Source of the DNA: JAGIBJ01 sp032119795
Lineage (GTDB): Bacteria; Actinomycetota; Thermoleophilia; Solirubrobacterales; Solirubrobacteraceae
NCBI GenBank assembly: GCA_032119795.1
Contig: JAUMFO010000016.1
Location: forward strand, 62,001-126,000
Direction: 5' to 3'
Length of the DNA: 64,000 bases
Shown here piece by piece: positions 27,061 to 36,132 of this stretch. Position 1 is the first letter of the stretch, and every line of letters begins with the position of its first letter. A model generated the notes under the pieces. It ran no database searches. It saw only the letters and a list, made by a program, of their open reading frames with translations, and was not told the DNA's origin. The position numbers were made by a program, and so were the translations under genes.

Positions 27061-27140
27061 ACTTCGAAAGTAGCATTTCCAACTTCCGACGTTGGACAGG
27101 GGTTCGGTGACTCCCACCGTCGTGACCTAGGATTCGCCCC

Positions 27141-27521
27141 GTGCCTCACCGGATCCACGTCGCGATCAACGTCACCGATCTGAACGCCGCGGTCGAGTTC
27201 TACCGCGCGATGCTGGCGGCCGACCCCCGCAAGGATCTACCGACGTTCGCGAAGTTCGTCGTCGATGACCCCGCGATCAACCTCGCCCTCAGCGCCGCCG
27301 ACCAGGTGATCGGCCGGCCGGCCGGGGCCAACGCCCCCGCGCCCGTCGGCGTACTCAGCCACCTCGGGTTCCAGGTCGAGACGGCGGAGGAGGTCGCGGC
27401 ACTCGGCGCCCGCTGGGACGCGGCGGGCCTGCCGACGAAACATGGCGACAGCGTCGCCGGCGAGGTCAAGGTCTGGGTCTACGACCCAGATGGCAACGAG
27501 TGGGAAGTCTTCTTCGAGTAG
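27141..27521 (+). CDS. VOC-superfamily (glyoxalase/ArsI-like) protein
   Basis: 126 residues from a GTG placed 7 nt after TAGGAT (27128-27133). A single VOC domain: 'RIHVAINVTDLNAAVEFYRA' with the first metal-ligand His, 'HLGFQVETAEEVAALGARWD' with the second, and the C-terminal 'VWVYDPDGNEWEVFFE' with the Glu ligand. The layout is like CadI/ArsI, but the Cys pair that ArsI uses to bind As(III) is absent (the position reads KHGDSVAGE). C-As lyase activity is therefore unlikely. The substrate is unknown. Confidence 0.82.
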   Translation: MPHRIHVAINVTDLNAAVEFYRAMLAADPRKDLPTFAKFVVDDPAINLALSAADQVIGRPAGANAPAPVGVLSHLGFQVETAEEVAALGARWDAAGLPTKHGDSVAGEVKVWVYDPDGNEWEVFFE

Positions 27522-27904
27522 CCGCGGACTACCAGCAGGCGCGCCCACGCCACCGGGCAGGTTCCTCGCGCCCGGGGCGCCGCGGCTGAGCACGCGGCGC
27601 GGCCGTCCACCGGCGCCTGGGGGCCGCGCGCGCCACGCGGCGCCCGATCGGCTCGGGGGCCGCGCATGACGGCCACGACGGCACCGTCCGCCGCACCCGC
27701 GCGCGGCGACTCGGGCCAACCAGCCAGCCGGAGCAGCTCGCTGCCAGCACCATTCGCTCGGTCGTACGGGTCGTGATCGGGGGACGCAGGGGCGTCAGCA
27801 TCAGACGGTTCCAAAAATGTCGGTGAGGGACGGCGGTCCCGCGCGGCAAGCGCAGGAGTGTTTCGGCGCGCCGCCCCCGAGCGACGCGCCGAAACACGGT
27901 GGGG
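27522..27904. other. Convergent intergenic region, 383 bp
   Basis: Very GC-rich, with no frame I would call. A minus-strand frame ending inside the VOC gene (27479-27814, starting MEPSDADAPASPDHDPYDRA) has a protein-like first third but Arg-rich remainder. The right end holds a strong hairpin (separate entry). Confidence 0.4.
27858..27897. terminator. Bidirectional terminator hairpin
   Basis: Perfect 13-bp inverted repeat, GTGTTTCGGCGCG (27858-27870) with CGCGCCGAAACAC (27885-27897), and a 14-base loop. It lies between the VOC gene and the convergent Fn3 protein gene, 8 bases from the latter's stop. Confidence 0.7.
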
Positions 27905-30361
27905 CTAGGCGGGCGTGGTGAAGCGCACGTCGCCGACGGTGAACACGCTCGGTGTGAAGACGGCGTAGACCGACGCCTTGAGGCTGGCGCTCGCCTTCAG
28001 GCCGCAGATCGTGGCCGAGCGAGCACTGCTGCTCAGGTTCGGCGACGCCGCGAGGTACCCGCCCGACTCCGTCGTGATCAGCACGCCGTAGCCCGTCACC
28101 GGGAAGCCGGCCACGTCAGCTGGTGCCTGCCAGGTGGTCGTCGCGCAGATGCCCGTGGCCGTCCGGGTGGCCGTGGTGGCGACGGCGGTCGGAAGCGTCC
28201 AAGTCGTCCCGGGCGCAGCGCCGGCCGGCGTGGCGCCGACGGCGATGTCGCTCGAGTTGGAGATGGAGCCGACCGTGTGCGAGTCGTACTTCACGAAGAC
28301 CGTGGCCTCGTATCCCTGCCCCGGCTTGAGGCCGCAGTGTTCGACGGTTCGGCGTCCCGACCCGACGTAGAGGTCGCTCAGACCCTTGACGTACTCGTAG
28401 TCGTCGCTGTTGATCAGCAGCCCGAAGCTCCGCACCGGGAAGCCTTCGAGTGCCGCTGGCTGGTCCCACTCAACGGTCACGCAGTAGTCGACCTTGCCGG
28501 CGGTGTTCGCCGCCGCGCCCTTCACCGTCACGTTGGTCGGCTGAGGAATGGTCGAGCCCTGGGCGGCGCCGGCGGGGAGTTCGGCTTGCGCTTCAGTGAG
28601 GCCGCTCGCGATGCCGTCGTAGCTGGCTCGCACCTTCACGGTGTACTGCTGGCCCGGCTCCAGTCCACAAACGTCCTGGGAGCGCACCGAGGTGCCGAGG
28701 TCCCTAAAAGCCTTCTGGTACTCGTAGTCGGCGGAGATGATGTCGACGCCGTAGGCGGTGATCGGGAACCCCGCGACCGCCGCAGGCGCCTGCCATGTGG
28801 CCTTCACGCAGTACTCCAGATAGCCAGGGAAGCTCGTCACGCGCGGCGTGGCCGTCATGACCGGCCCTGCCAGCGGGGTGCCACCGGGCGCCCCCACCGG
28901 AGTCGTGGCCGACGCTGCCGCGGACGGACCGGCGTTGACGTCCGAGAATGCCCGGACGCTGAACGCCTGCAGCGCCGCTGGAGCCAGCCCGCACCGCTTG
29001 ATCGAGATGCGGCCGTCCGCCCCAGGGGTGGCGCTGACGTCGACACCGAGCTTCGTCGGCGCCGGCAGCACCTTCCCGCCGAGCGTGGTCTCGTAGCGGG
29101 TGATCGTGGCACCCGCCGGCGGAGCCACGGGCGCCCACGAGGCCGTCGCGCAATAGTCCACACCAGGCTTGCCGCCGCCCCACTCTCCGGTGCTTGTGCC
29201 GGAGGCCCGTTGGGTCGTCACGGTCAACCCCTGCGGCGCCGCGGGGTTCGCTCGAACGAGGTAGCTCACGCGGTCAGGCTCGAAGCCCAGCGTCGTGTCT
29301 CCCGGCCCGAACCCACGCAGGAGTGGAGACTCGCCCTTGGAGTTGAAGGACTTCACGCTGAACGTGTAGTTCTTGCCAACGGCCAGGCCGGTGAACGTGT
29401 GAGCACGCTTCGCCGAGTCAACGGTGACGACCTGGCCCGTCGTGAGGTTCCGCAGGCGGTAGCCCGTCAACGGAATGCGCTTCTCGGGTGACGCCGTCCA
29501 CTTCACCGTGACCGAGGTCGCCGTCGCTGCCGCCACGTCGAAATCGCGTGGGGCTGGCGGCTTCAGGCCAGACAGCGCGATGCCTGCGCCGGCGAACGTC
29601 GAGAACGTCGGCGGCGTCGCTTCGGGGTGCAGCGCGAACTTCGCCTTCGCCCAGTCCGTCACGGTCGCGAAACTCTCGGTCGCGCTCGGGGACAGGCGGT
29701 ACGAGAACCGCGTGTCCCCACCGAAGATCGTTTCGCTGTTCGAGGATTTGGTCACGCCAGACATCACCGGGCGCGCCGTGGCGGTGCGATAGAGCAGGCC
29801 GGTGGAGCCGCTGTCTCCGCCTTGCAGCGAGAGGCGGGTGCTGCCGGCGTAGGGCGCGGCGTCCGGGCGCGCCCAGCCGACGCTCGGCACCGGCTTGGCC
29901 GCATAGGCGCCGCCGGCCCAGAGCACGTAGCCGGGAAGCGACGCGTCGAGATCAAGCGAGACGGCATCCGTGAGGAGCAGCGGGAAGCCTCCCGTCGGCG
30001 CCGCAATCGGCGTCTCCAGCAGACTGATGGCGATGTCCGACGGGCCGTCGGGGCTCGTTTGCGCCAGCGATACCTGATCGATGACCTTGGACTGAACGCC
30101 CATCGGCGAGGTGTACGTCCAGCCCGGCATCATCGGGGAATGCGCGCTCGTAATGAGCCAGCGCGGCGCGACCTGGACGGAGGTCGCGGCACCGATGCCG
30201 CTGAGCTTCCAGCCGTCGATCGGTGTGGTGGTGCCCGGGAACGTTGGGGGAGTCGTTACCGGGTTGAAGCCGCCGCCAATGGCGAACGCTGGAGTGGCGG
30301 GTGCAAGCGCAGCCGCCGACAGACAAGCCGCAAGGGCCGCCCGTCGCAAGACAGAAGTCAT
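27905..30361 (-). CDS. Secreted trypsin-like serine protease with fibronectin type III domains
   Basis: 818 residues from MTSVLRRAALAACLSAA. Signal peptide to about AFAIG. Residues 28-280 have a chymotrypsin-fold triad: His74 (WLITSAHS), Asp109 (SDIAISLL) and Ser184 (LQGGDSGSTGLL). The rest is about five Fn3-like modules of 90-110 residues, e.g. 'PRDFDVAAATATSVTVKWTA', 'PQGLTVTTQ' and 'QPTNVTVKGAA'. Several have a Cys pair (VDYCATASW ... RCGLAP), which is unusual for Fn3. Probably an extracellular peptidase tethered or spaced by Fn3 repeats. GGAGGA lies 11-12 nt before the ATG. Confidence 0.8.
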   Translation of the reverse strand: MTSVLRRAALAACLSAAALAPATPAFAIGGGFNPVTTPPTFPGTTTPIDGWKLSGIGAATSVQVAPRWLITSAHSPMMPGWTYTSPMGVQSKVIDQVSLAQTSPDGPSDIAISLLETPIAAPTGGFPLLLTDAVSLDLDASLPGYVLWAGGAYAAKPVPSVGWARPDAAPYAGSTRLSLQGGDSGSTGLLYRTATARPVMSGVTKSSNSETIFGGDTRFSYRLSPSATESFATVTDWAKAKFALHPEATPPTFSTFAGAGIALSGLKPPAPRDFDVAAATATSVTVKWTASPEKRIPLTGYRLRNLTTGQVVTVDSAKRAHTFTGLAVGKNYTFSVKSFNSKGESPLLRGFGPGDTTLGFEPDRVSYLVRANPAAPQGLTVTTQRASGTSTGEWGGGKPGVDYCATASWAPVAPPAGATITRYETTLGGKVLPAPTKLGVDVSATPGADGRISIKRCGLAPAALQAFSVRAFSDVNAGPSAAASATTPVGAPGGTPLAGPVMTATPRVTSFPGYLEYCVKATWQAPAAVAGFPITAYGVDIISADYEYQKAFRDLGTSVRSQDVCGLEPGQQYTVKVRASYDGIASGLTEAQAELPAGAAQGSTIPQPTNVTVKGAAANTAGKVDYCVTVEWDQPAALEGFPVRSFGLLINSDDYEYVKGLSDLYVGSGRRTVEHCGLKPGQGYEATVFVKYDSHTVGSISNSSDIAVGATPAGAAPGTTWTLPTAVATTATRTATGICATTTWQAPADVAGFPVTGYGVLITTESGGYLAASPNLSSSARSATICGLKASASLKASVYAVFTPSVFTVGDVRFTTPA

Positions 30362-30551
30362 AGGGACGTGAGTCCTCCTGAGTGAGCAGAAGCGCGCCGA
30401 AGCGCCCCGGCATCGTGGCGACCAGCCAGGCCGCTTCACAAGACCCTGACCCCTGAACCACCACCCTCAACTTGTGTGCGATCGCTGCACACAAGTGCCG
30501 TGCCAGGGTCCAAGCCATGCGGCTCGAGACGCCTTCCCCAGGATGGCTACG

Positions 30552-33425
30552 ATGCACCAGGAAGTGAGCACACCAGCACCGCGACCGACGACGGGACCCG
30601 CCCACCTGATTGCCTCGCCGCTGGTGGGGCGCGCCGCCGAGATCGGACTGCTGCGCGCCGCACTCGACGACGCCCTCGCGGGCGACGCATGCGCCGTCGA
30701 GGTCGTCGGCGAGGCCGGGATCGGGAAGACGGCGCTCCTCGACGACCTCAGCCGAACTGCTGGCTCGGCTGGCGCCGTGGTGCTGCGCGGCCGGGCAGCG
30801 GAGTTCGAGCGTGACCGGCCATTCGGCCCCATGCTCGGCGCCCTCGACGGCTACCCACACGGCCTCGACAGCGCTGAGCCCGTCCAACGCCATGTCGCGC
30901 TCGACGCGATCCGCTCGCTGCTGGCCACCCAGTCGCGCGAGCGTCCCGTCGTCGTCCTCATCGACGATCTGCACTGGGCCGACCGCGCGACCGTCGAACT
31001 CGTCGAGTCGCTCATGCACCGCCCGCCACGAGGCCGGGTCTTGCTCGTGGTGGCCTACCGCCCGCGGCAGCGCGACTCGGCCGTCTCCGCCGGGATTCTG
31101 CGCGCGGTCGCCGGTGGCCAGATCCGTCGCGTCGCCGTCGGCCCGATCGGCGTCGACGACGCCGCCACGATTCTCACCGGGCACCGCAGCCGCAGCGAGG
31201 TGGCCGAGATGCATGCCACCTGCGGCGGCAATCCGTTCTACCTCCACCAAGTCGCGCGCGGAGTCAGCGCGGCTCCCGCCGCCACGGTGGCGAACCAGTC
31301 GGCCCATAGCGCGGCGACGGCCGCGCTCCTGGAGTCGGAGCTGGCGCCGCTCTCCGCAAGCGCGCGAGCGCTGCTCGACGCCGCCGCCGTCGTCGGCGAC
31401 CCCTTCGACGTTGACCTGGCCGCCACCGTCGCCGGCGACCTGCTCGTCGGCGACGGCGCGGCGATGGAAGCCCTCGACGAACTGGTCGCGGCCGACCTGG
31501 TCCGGACGGGGTCCTCCGCACGCGCGTTCGTCTTCCGTCACCCGCTCGTGCGCAGCGGCGTCTATCACGCCATCGGCGCCGGATCGCGGCTTGCCGCCCA
31601 TGGCCGCGCGTCCACCGCACTCGCGGCCGCCGGGGCCAGCGATCTCGACCGGGCCCACCACGTTGATCGGTCGGCGCCACCGGGCGACCCCGAGGCGATC
31701 GCCCTCCTAATCCGCGCCGGGGAGCAGGTCGCCGGGCGCGCTCCAGCCAGCGCCGCACACTGGCTCGGCGCCGCCTGGAGCCGCGTCCCGAGCGACGAGC
31801 GCTCCGACGCCTCGCGCTCCTCCCTGCTCTACGCGCTCGGCCTGGCGCTGACGGTCTCTGGCCAAGGCGAGCGCGCCCTCGAGATCACCCGGGAGGCGGT
31901 GCAGGCCTTCCCGCCGGAACATCCCCTGCGGCCGTGGTTCGACCTCGGCCACGCCTCGATCGAATCGACGCTGGGCCGCATGACGCAGGCCAGGGCCCGG
32001 CTCCTGGGCCTCGACGGCAGACTCCCTTCGGGGCCAACGATCGAGCGCCTCAGCGTTTCACTCGCGCTCGCGATGCTCGATGCCAGCACCGGGCAGGCCG
32101 ACGCGGCGCGTCAGCACGCGGCGACCGCCGCGAAGATCGCCGACGAGATGGGCGTGGCCCCCGTCATCGCGTCTGCTGCGGCGACGAGAGCGTGGGTCGA
32201 CAGCCTCGGTGGAGACGTCACGAGCGCCAAGCACCACCGCGAGATCGCCGACGCGGGGTTTGCTGACCTCAGCGACGACGAGGTGGCGGCATTCCCTGTG
32301 GCGTTTGCCGCGCTCGTCCGCACGACCTGGCTCCACGACCGGTTTGAGGAGGCCTCGCATCTGGCCGCCCGCGGCTTGGTGCTGACGCGGGGCAGCGCCT
32401 GGCCGCTGCTCGTGGTGCAGTTTCTGTCTGCCCAGGCCATGGCCGAGCACGCCGCCGGCAATCTCGGCGCCGCTCGCGATGCGACCGACGCCGTCAGCGA
32501 GGCCGCGTCACTGCTCGACAACAGCGAGACGCGCTACTGGGCCTTTCTCATGCGCTCAATCGTGCTGGAGCCGACGTCACAGCTCCCACTCGCGCAGGAC
32601 GCAGGCGAGCGGGCCGTCGAGGAGGCCAGGCACTTTCGTGGGTCGGCGGCGGCCGCCGGCCTGGCGTGGGCTCGCGCGCTGCTGGCGGCAGATCAGCCGC
32701 AGCGTGCCATCGAGGTCATCGACCAGACCCACGGCGGGGCGGACCTCTCGTCGCAGTTCTACAGTCGGCGCGCAGAGAGCTACGCCACACTGGCGGCGGC
32801 CCACCTCCTGCGCGGCGAGGTCTCGCACGCGGAGGAGGCGGCACGCAACGCTCGGGTCGTCAGCGCGGTCGCGCAGCTCCCGATGAGCGCCGCCCACGCC
32901 GATTCAGCGGCCGCGCAGTGCGCGCTGGCAAGCGGCGAGCCGGCCCGGGCGGTGACGTTGGCCGCCTCAGCCGCCGGGCACGCCCGCGGCACCGGCGCCA
33001 CCCTGCCCGCTGCCCGGTTCGACCTCATCCGTGGCCGCGCCCTCACCGAGACGGGCGACCGCGACGCCGCCGCCGTCGCGTTGCGTGGCGCCGAGGCCGT
33101 GTTTGCCGCCGCAGGCGCCGACCGGCTCCAGGCCGAGGCGGCTCGCCTGCTTCGGCAGGCTGGCCGCCGCGTCACGCGGAGCGGCCGCGGCGCCACCGGG
33201 CAGCCGGCGACGACCGAGCCGCTGACCGTCCGCCAGCGAGAGATCGCGACCCTCGCGTCCGCCGGACGGACCAACCGCGAGATCGCGCAGGAGCTGTTCC
33301 TGAGCCTCAAGACCGTCGAGACCCACCTGTCGGCGGCGTACGTGAAGCTTGGAGTCGCCTCCCGCAAAGAACTCGTCGAGCAATGCGCGGGCGCGAGTAG
33401 CCCGCTGGCCGACCTCAAGCCTTAG
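30552..33425 (+). CDS. LuxR-family ATPase transcriptional regulator (LAL-type)
   Basis: 957 residues from the ATG at 30552, chosen because AGGATGG lies 5 nt upstream; an ATG at 30543 is possible. The N-terminal AAA/NACHT-like ATPase has Walker A 'VVGEAGIGKTALLDDL' and Walker B 'VVVLIDDLHWADRAT'. A long TPR-like helical region follows. The C-terminal LuxR HTH reads 'LTVRQREIATLASAGRTNRE', then 'IAQELFLSLKTVETHLSAAY'. Such large ATP-binding LuxR regulators switch on pathway genes on ligand binding. The target is not evident; its convergent neighbour starts 3 bp after its stop. Confidence 0.92.
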   Translation: MHQEVSTPAPRPTTGPAHLIASPLVGRAAEIGLLRAALDDALAGDACAVEVVGEAGIGKTALLDDLSRTAGSAGAVVLRGRAAEFERDRPFGPMLGALDGYPHGLDSAEPVQRHVALDAIRSLLATQSRERPVVVLIDDLHWADRATVELVESLMHRPPRGRVLLVVAYRPRQRDSAVSAGILRAVAGGQIRRVAVGPIGVDDAATILTGHRSRSEVAEMHATCGGNPFYLHQVARGVSAAPAATVANQSAHSAATAALLESELAPLSASARALLDAAAVVGDPFDVDLAATVAGDLLVGDGAAMEALDELVAADLVRTGSSARAFVFRHPLVRSGVYHAIGAGSRLAAHGRASTALAAAGASDLDRAHHVDRSAPPGDPEAIALLIRAGEQVAGRAPASAAHWLGAAWSRVPSDERSDASRSSLLYALGLALTVSGQGERALEITREAVQAFPPEHPLRPWFDLGHASIESTLGRMTQARARLLGLDGRLPSGPTIERLSVSLALAMLDASTGQADAARQHAATAAKIADEMGVAPVIASAAATRAWVDSLGGDVTSAKHHREIADAGFADLSDDEVAAFPVAFAALVRTTWLHDRFEEASHLAARGLVLTRGSAWPLLVVQFLSAQAMAEHAAGNLGAARDATDAVSEAASLLDNSETRYWAFLMRSIVLEPTSQLPLAQDAGERAVEEARHFRGSAAAAGLAWARALLAADQPQRAIEVIDQTHGGADLSSQFYSRRAESYATLAAAHLLRGEVSHAEEAARNARVVSAVAQLPMSAAHADSAAAQCALASGEPARAVTLAASAAGHARGTGATLPAARFDLIRGRALTETGDRDAAAVALRGAEAVFAAAGADRLQAEAARLLRQAGRRVTRSGRGATGQPATTEPLTVRQREIATLASAGRTNREIAQELFLSLKTVETHLSAAYVKLGVASRKELVEQCAGASSPLADLKP

Positions 33426-33428
33426 CCC

Positions 33429-35000
33429 CTACGGCTTGGCGATTACCACGTTGCTCACGATGTGGTCCTGGCGGGCCGCGCTCGTCCCAGCAGTGAAGCC
33501 GACGTAGGCGTCGGTTGGCAGCGTCATCGTGCGCCGGAGCCGTTCGGTTCCGTTGATGGCGACGGTCACCACGCCACCGCTGGCCTTCACCGTGATGTGG
33601 TTCGTCGCGCCCGCCAGCGGCGAGACCGCCGGAGCCGTCTGCAGGAACGTTGGGTAGCCGGACCGGCCGACGACCCCGCTGGCGATCCCGACGTAGTTGC
33701 TCGACGGCGTATAGGTGCCCTTCACCGTGCCAAGGGTGATCGCGGTGCCGCGATTCCCGACCCAGCCAAGGCCGATGCCATAGTTCGCCGCCCGCGGGAC
33801 GCCACCCTGACTGGGCGAGGCAAACGCGAGGGTCATGCCGTTGCCGTTGCCGGAGCGATTGACCAGCTGCAGATCGAAGTCGACGACGATCGCATTCGCG
33901 TCGACCGTCTTGCGATCGTCGAAGATCGCGCCGGCAGTGTTCGACGAGTCGCCAGAGGCGAGCAGGACCGAGCCCGCATCGAGGCGCCGCGCAACGCCAC
34001 TGAGCGCCCAGCCGTCGGTGCCGGTGCTGCCGGGATCGACGGGCGGCGGGATGACCCGCGGTGCCCATGGCGTGCCCTGCGGCTGGATCGGCACCGCGAT
34101 GGTGTTCGCGCCCGCCTGCACGCCCGAGAAGGTGGCGTTGCCGGTGCGCCCGCGGATCACGAACGAACCCGCGGCTTGGTAGAGGTCGGTCTTGCCGTCG
34201 CGGTCGTAGTCGCCGATCGCCGCCAAGGTCGGAAGCTGCCAGACGCACGTGTAGCTCGGGAGCACCACCACCCAGCGCCAGGTGCAAAGCGCCTTCGCGT
34301 CGACCTGCACGCGCCGCGGCCCTTGGCCACGGGTCTCCAGGGTCGGCGTGCGCGGGCCGCCGAGAATGATCACGGCGCCGCCCGTCTTCGGGAGCGCGGC
34401 AGCCGACGACGCCACGACCGACATATCGCGCGTCTGGAGGAAGTCGGTGAGCCCGTCGCCGTCGAAGTCACCGATCCCCGTGACCTGCGGGGTGGCCAGG
34501 TACCGGAATTCGTGGATCAGGTCGGTCACGCGCGCGCCATCGTCGATCAGGTCGACGCCGCTGCCGCCCGCCGCGCCGTAGACGATCCACGAGTGGTTGA
34601 CGTGGCCGGTGACGACGACATCGTCGAAGCCGTCGCCGTCGACGTCGCCCACGCGCGTTGGCAACGGGAAGTCCCACGAGGACTCCGCCTCGTCTGGAGC
34701 TTTGCTCGTGTCGATGATGATCCCCTCGCCGCCCTCGCTTGGGACCTTGGCGACGCCCGGCTCGGCGCTGCCAAAGAGGATTGCGAGCTTGGCGGTGTCG
34801 TCTTTCACGTCGCCGTCGTAGGCCGTGAAGTCGCCGAAGCCGTCGGCGTTGAAGTCGCCGACGGCGTAGCCCCGCGGGGGTGGCTGATCGGCAGCTGCTG
34901 CGGGGCCCGCGCCGATGGCCAGGCCGCCAAGGAGCAGCAGTGCGGCGCGGCCAAGGCCACGCCGCATCCGGTTCGTCAATGAGGGTGCGGTGGATCGCAT
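33429..35000 (-). CDS. Secreted FG-GAP-repeat protein with C-terminal lectin-like domain (second copy)
   Basis: 523 residues from ATG at 35000 (GGTGG 8 nt upstream). Alternative ATGs are at 35033 and 34967. Signal peptide to about GPAAAADQ. Three or four FG-GAP loops are present, e.g. 'GDFNADGFGDFTAYDGD', 'GDVDGDGFDDVVV' and 'GDYDRDGKTDLYQ'. The C-terminal 190 residues are paralogous to the end of the 933-residue protein at 23077-25878: compare 'YGIGLGWVGNRGTAITLG' with 'PGVGLGWVGYQGTAWGLV', and both end in a 'HxVxNxxxxxP' motif. Extracellular binding role inferred. Confidence 0.83.
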   Translation of the reverse strand: MRSTAPSLTNRMRRGLGRAALLLLGGLAIGAGPAAAADQPPPRGYAVGDFNADGFGDFTAYDGDVKDDTAKLAILFGSAEPGVAKVPSEGGEGIIIDTSKAPDEAESSWDFPLPTRVGDVDGDGFDDVVVTGHVNHSWIVYGAAGGSGVDLIDDGARVTDLIHEFRYLATPQVTGIGDFDGDGLTDFLQTRDMSVVASSAAALPKTGGAVIILGGPRTPTLETRGQGPRRVQVDAKALCTWRWVVVLPSYTCVWQLPTLAAIGDYDRDGKTDLYQAAGSFVIRGRTGNATFSGVQAGANTIAVPIQPQGTPWAPRVIPPPVDPGSTGTDGWALSGVARRLDAGSVLLASGDSSNTAGAIFDDRKTVDANAIVVDFDLQLVNRSGNGNGMTLAFASPSQGGVPRAANYGIGLGWVGNRGTAITLGTVKGTYTPSSNYVGIASGVVGRSGYPTFLQTAPAVSPLAGATNHITVKASGGVVTVAINGTERLRRTMTLPTDAYVGFTAGTSAARQDHIVSNVVIAKP

Positions 35001-35138
35001 CCTGCGATCCACCGTGAGAGCGCACTCGTGCATGGAGAGACACCGCTGCTGGTTTGGGACCGGCCAGTTATAGGCCGGGCTCCTGCGGGATTTCAGAATG
35101 CCGTTCGAGAACCGCCGTCGCGGCCGGCACTCCAAAAC

Positions 35139-36074
35139 TCAGAGCAGCGGCAGCCGAACGTCGCACGGCACGCGGCGAGGGTGCGCCGGATCGAGGGCGT
35201 TGAGCACCAACGCGCGGGTGCGGCGCCCGAAGACGAGGTTGAAGTGATCGCTCCCGTCGACCGGGCACCCCCGCTGCAGCACGATGCTTCGCACCGTCGC
35301 CCCTGGGCCAGGCGTCAGGAACTGCGACGAGTACGGCGTGACGATCTCGTCATGCTGGGTGGCGATCACCGTGTAGTCGATGCCAGGGCGCGTGTCGCCG
35401 CCGACGGCAAGCTGCACGTTGAACGCCGACCCGACCAGCTGCTGCGCAAACGCCGTGCCGAATACGGGCTCGGCGACGCCGAGCAGGCGCCACTGACGCA
35501 GGAACGTGGCGATCCCCAAGAAGGTCGTGCCGTGACTCGACGGCGCGATCCCCACGATCCGGCGAACCTTCCCTGCAGCTCGGCCGGGCAAGAACTGCAG
35601 GTAGGCCCGCGGCAGCATTCCGCCCTGTGAATGGCCGACGAAGTCAACCTGCTCGGCACCCGTCGCCTCGAGCACGCGGTCCACGGCGCCCGCAACCTCC
35701 GTCGCCGAGGCCACCACGTCGCCGGTGCCCTTCATCGTCGAGGCTGCTGGAGCGCCGTAGTCGACGGAGAAGACGCAGTAGCCGGCGGCCCTGATCTGCG
35801 GCGCGAGGTAGGCCCAGTTGCGGTAGCGATTGCCGAACGTGCCGTGGAGCAACACGACCGGCCGCGGATGCGCTGGCGTCGGCTGGCACGACCAATCGTT
35901 GGCGCCCGGAGGATCCACGTCCGGACCATTGGCCGTCGAGTACGACAGCGCGCTCAGGAAGCTCGTCTGTGCCGGACCGGTCTTTGCCGAGGCTGGCGCT
36001 GCCAACAGGCCAGTGGCGATCAGCAGGCTGGCGATGGCAGCGCCCACGAAGTGGCGGGACGAGGGGGCGCGCAC
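35139..36074 (-). CDS. Secreted triacylglycerol lipase/esterase (class 2 lipase-like)
   Basis: 311 residues from a GTG; ACCGTA on the plus strand (TACGGT on the coding strand) is 9 nt upstream. Signal peptide to about PASAK. Alpha/beta hydrolase with oxyanion 'VVLLHGTFGN', nucleophile Ser149 in 'FVGHSQGG', Asp242 in 'ATQHDEIVTPY' and His277 in 'DGSDHFNLVF'. Four Cys include a probable disulphide near the end. Resembles actinobacterial EstA/lipase class 2 proteins that release fatty acids outside the cell. Confidence 0.9.
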   Translation of the reverse strand: MRAPSSRHFVGAAIASLLIATGLLAAPASAKTGPAQTSFLSALSYSTANGPDVDPPGANDWSCQPTPAHPRPVVLLHGTFGNRYRNWAYLAPQIRAAGYCVFSVDYGAPAASTMKGTGDVVASATEVAGAVDRVLEATGAEQVDFVGHSQGGMLPRAYLQFLPGRAAGKVRRIVGIAPSSHGTTFLGIATFLRQWRLLGVAEPVFGTAFAQQLVGSAFNVQLAVGGDTRPGIDYTVIATQHDEIVTPYSSQFLTPGPGATVRSIVLQRGCPVDGSDHFNLVFGRRTRALVLNALDPAHPRRVPCDVRLPLL

Positions 36075-36132
36075 GAGATACGCACCGTATCCAATCGCTG
36101 CGGGCGGGTCGAAGCCCCCCGCCTCGCCGTCG

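Noticed and set aside
27141..27521. ArsI (C-As lyase) assignment for the VOC protein
   Set aside because: The Cys pair needed for arsenic binding is missing, so only the superfamily is kept.
27479..27814. 111-residue minus-strand frame starting MEPSDADAPASPDHDPYDRA
   Set aside because: It overlaps the end of the VOC gene, and its later part is low-complexity and Arg-rich. Only the first third looks protein-like.
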